Shown here piece by piece: positions 62,408-64,000 of a stretch of DNA of 64,000 bases (position 1 is its first letter; each line of letters begins with the position of its first letter). This DNA comes from JAIBJN01 sp963775395 (lineage in GTDB: Bacteria > Actinomycetota > Thermoleophilia > Gaiellales > Gaiellaceae), in the NCBI GenBank assembly GCA_963775395.1, contig CAVZIX010000020.1, positions 186,001 to 250,000 on the forward strand, in the 5' to 3' direction. Below the pieces are notes generated by a model. It was given only the letters and a program-made list of their open reading frames with translations. It searched no databases and was not told the origin of the DNA. The position numbers and the translations under genes are program-made.

Positions 62408-64000
62408 GCGACCGCTGCTCGCCGGTCGCTTCCTCGCTGCCCACGAGGTACTCGACCAGCGCCTCGTGATTCATCGGCTTGGCGAACAGGAAGCCCTGGC
62501 CGAGCTCGCAGCCGAGCCCGCGAAGCGACGCGATCTGCTCGGGCAACTCGATCCCCTCGGCGACCACGTCGAGGCTCAGGCTGTTTCCGAGGGCGATGAT
62601 CGCCGCCGCCAGACCAGATTCGTCGTGCTCGGAGGACAGGAAAGAGCGGTCCATCTTGAGGATGTCGACCGGGAAGCGGCTCAGATAGGAGAGCGACGAG
62701 TAGCCGGTTCCGAAGTCGTCCATCGCCAGGAGCACGCCGAGCGACTTCAGCTCGTGCAGCCGCCGGACGGCCAGGTCCGTGTCGGCCATCATCACGGTCT
62801 CGGTGATCTCGAGGACAAGGGCCGACGGCGGGAGCCCGCTCGCCTCGAGTGCGTCGCGCACGTCGTCGACGATCGACTCCGACTGGAGCTGCTTGACCGA
62901 CAGGTTGACGCTCATCGTCAAGGGCGGCGTTCGAGGAAACCGTTCGTGCAGCAGGACGCCCTGGCGGCAGGCCTCCTGGAGGACCCAGCGGCCGATGGGA
63001 ACGATCTGGCCGGTCTCCTCGGCTAGCGGGATGAAGTTGAGCGGTGGGATCGTCCCGCGCGTCGGGTGCATCCAGCGGAGCAGCGCCTCGACGCCGTAGT
63101 CGTTGCGCTGATCGAGGCGAACGACCGGCTGGTAGTGGATCTCGAGCTGGTTTAGCTCGAGAGCGCGCTGCAGCTCTGTCTGGAGCTCGAGCCGCTCGAC
63201 CACGCGCTCGTGCATGGCCGGCTCGAAGACGCGATAGCTGCCTTTGCTGTCGCGCTTGGCCATGTACATCGCAACGTCGGCGTTGCGGAGGAGCTCTTCG
63301 GCGTCAGACGAGCCGAGCTCCTGCCCGGCCAGACAGATCCCGACGCTCGCGCGCGGGTAGACCCGCTTGCCGTCGACGTCGTACTGGAGCTCGAGTGCGC
63401 TCAGAACCCGCCCGGCGACGTCTGCGGCCTCCCCCGAGTCTTTGATGCCGTCTAGCAGAACGGCAAACTCGTCGCCGCCGAAGCGAGCGACCGTGTCGGC
63501 TGGCCGCACGGCGCCCAGCAAGCGTCGCGCCACTTCCTGCAGGACGGTGTCACCGGCCGCATGGCCAAGGCTGTCGTTGACGGTCTTGAAGTCGTCGAGG
63601 TCGATGAACATGACGCCGATTGCCGGACCCCCGCGAATCGAGCGCATGATCGAGTGCTGCACGCGGTCCGCGAACAGCGCCCGGTTGGCGAGGCTCGTGA
63701 CCGGGTCGTGGAAGGCCTGGTGGGCGAGCTGGTCCTCGAACGCCTTGCGTTCGCTGACGTCCCGGCTGTTCAGGACGACGCCGCGGACATGTTCGTCCTG
63801 CAGCAGGTCGGTGTGCTGGACCTCGAACTGGAGCCAGGTGCCGTCGCGATGCCGGAGCGAGCACTCGATCACGTGGGTCTCGGAGCCGCCGCCCACGTAG
63901 GCCTCGCCTACACCGGCGACGATCTGCGCCAGCCGCGGCCGGTCGGACTCGGCCAGCAGCCGCGCGAAGTCCTTTCCCTCGATCTCGTCGACCCGGTAGC
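62397..64000 (-). CDS. PAS-GGDEF-EAL cyclic di-GMP turnover protein (partial, runs off right edge)
   Basis: The 535 residues in the window belong to a longer protein; the frame is open to base 64000. From the edge, PAS fold (ECSLRHRDGTWLQFEV, then VVLNSRDVSERK). GGDEF domain (MFIDLDDFKTVNDSLGH, then ARFGGDEFAVLL, intact). EAL domain (DYGVEALLRW, where EAL reads EAL; then MSVNLSVKQL, LEITETVMM and AMDDFGTGYSSLSYL, DILKMDRSF, VAEGIE): all metal-binding residues are visible. It could make and degrade cyclic di-GMP. A GTG at 63896 is only an internal codon. Relevant to control of the exopolysaccharide locus, although the link is inferred. Confidence 0.9.
   Translation of the reverse strand, partial: YRVDEIEGKDFARLLAESDRPRLAQIVAGVGEAYVGGGSETHVIECSLRHRDGTWLQFEVQHTDLLQDEHVRGVVLNSRDVSERKAFEDQLAHQAFHDPVTSLANRALFADRVQHSIMRSIRGGPAIGVMFIDLDDFKTVNDSLGHAAGDTVLQEVARRLLGAVRPADTVARFGGDEFAVLLDGIKDSGEAADVAGRVLSALELQYDVDGKRVYPRASVGICLAGQELGSSDAEELLRNADVAMYMAKRDSKGSYRVFEPAMHERVVERLELQTELQRALELNQLEIHYQPVVRLDQRNDYGVEALLRWMHPTRGTIPPLNFIPLAEETGQIVPIGRWVLQEACRQGVLLHERFPRTPPLTMSVNLSVKQLQSESIVDDVRDALEASGLPPSALVLEITETVMMADTDLAVRRLHELKSLGVLLAMDDFGTGYSSLSYLSRFPVDILKMDRSFLSSEHDESGLAAAIIALGNSLSLDVVAEGIELPEQIASLRGLGCELGQGFLFAKPMNHEALVEYLVGSEEATGEQRSHAA

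Overview
The window is high-GC, densely packed bacterial DNA with short intergenic gaps, frequent GTG/TTG starts, many 1-14 nt gene overlaps, an F420/PPOX-type protein, an actinobacterial-type sortase and a cupin/LuxR/AraC-rich regulatory set. This points to Actinomycetota. Thermoleophilia (Gaiellales/Solirubrobacterales type) is my best guess, by inference only, because no rRNA or taxonomic marker is present. I see no prophage, insertion sequence, CRISPR array or integrase. There is one tRNA (Ser-GGA).

Layout. 1-9.9 kb: small housekeeping genes, then an iron-uptake pair (EF-hand-like lipoprotein plus FTR1 permease), an ECF sigma factor overlapping a DUF4349 membrane protein, a hydratase-like gene and a PLP aminotransferase. 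9.9-17.7 kb: lipoprotein, MscS channel, lysyl-oxidase-like protein, zinc-ribbon/proline-rich membrane protein with a GGDEF cyclase, UppP, cytochrome c, chromate transporter. 17.8-26.5 kb: tRNA-Ser, small DNA-binding protein, Fe-S type uracil-DNA glycosylase, XRE-cupin regulator, a gene-poor structured region with a candidate ncRNA, two paralogous secreted beta-propeller proteins (one with an inserted PA domain), VOC, DUF2277, a 37-aa membrane microprotein, PPOX, DHFR-like and PAS-LuxR genes.

26.5-29.5 kb: a tightly coupled four-gene operon, GT2 glycosyltransferase, 64-aa LPFSG-tail peptide, sortase, polysaccharide deacetylase. This is my leading candidate for an undescribed system: a glycan synthesised and deacetylated next to a minimal sortase substrate. 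31.3-46.4 kb: a Wzx/Wzy-type exopolysaccharide locus (flippase, two GT4s, a Wzz with a degenerate tyrosine-kinase domain, two ligase/polymerase proteins, deacetylase, FAD enzyme, CelD-like acyltransferase, beta-helix protein, WbaP-type initiating transferase, RTX-like protein).

46.4-64 kb: a long ANTT-repeat membrane protein built on 165-bp tandem repeats next to a response regulator whose phospho-acceptor Asp is Glu; CGNR zinc-finger regulator, cupredoxin, inactive-looking M23 protein, PepSY protein, FN3-like lipoprotein, a LAL-type LuxR regulator, AraC/cupin divergent pair, a cysteine-less DksA-like protein before FtsH, an MFS exporter and a PAS-GGDEF-EAL protein running off the right edge.

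Quality warning. At least eleven genes need one or two single-base frame changes to read as full-length family members (near 6.5, 8.4, 11.8, 24.7, 25.06, 30.6, 33.19, 39.85, 39.95, 48.06, 52.43, 52.84, 54.55 and 56.34 kb). Several fall in short G or C runs. Consensus indel errors are the simplest explanation, so I annotate these as single genes rather than as pseudogenes.
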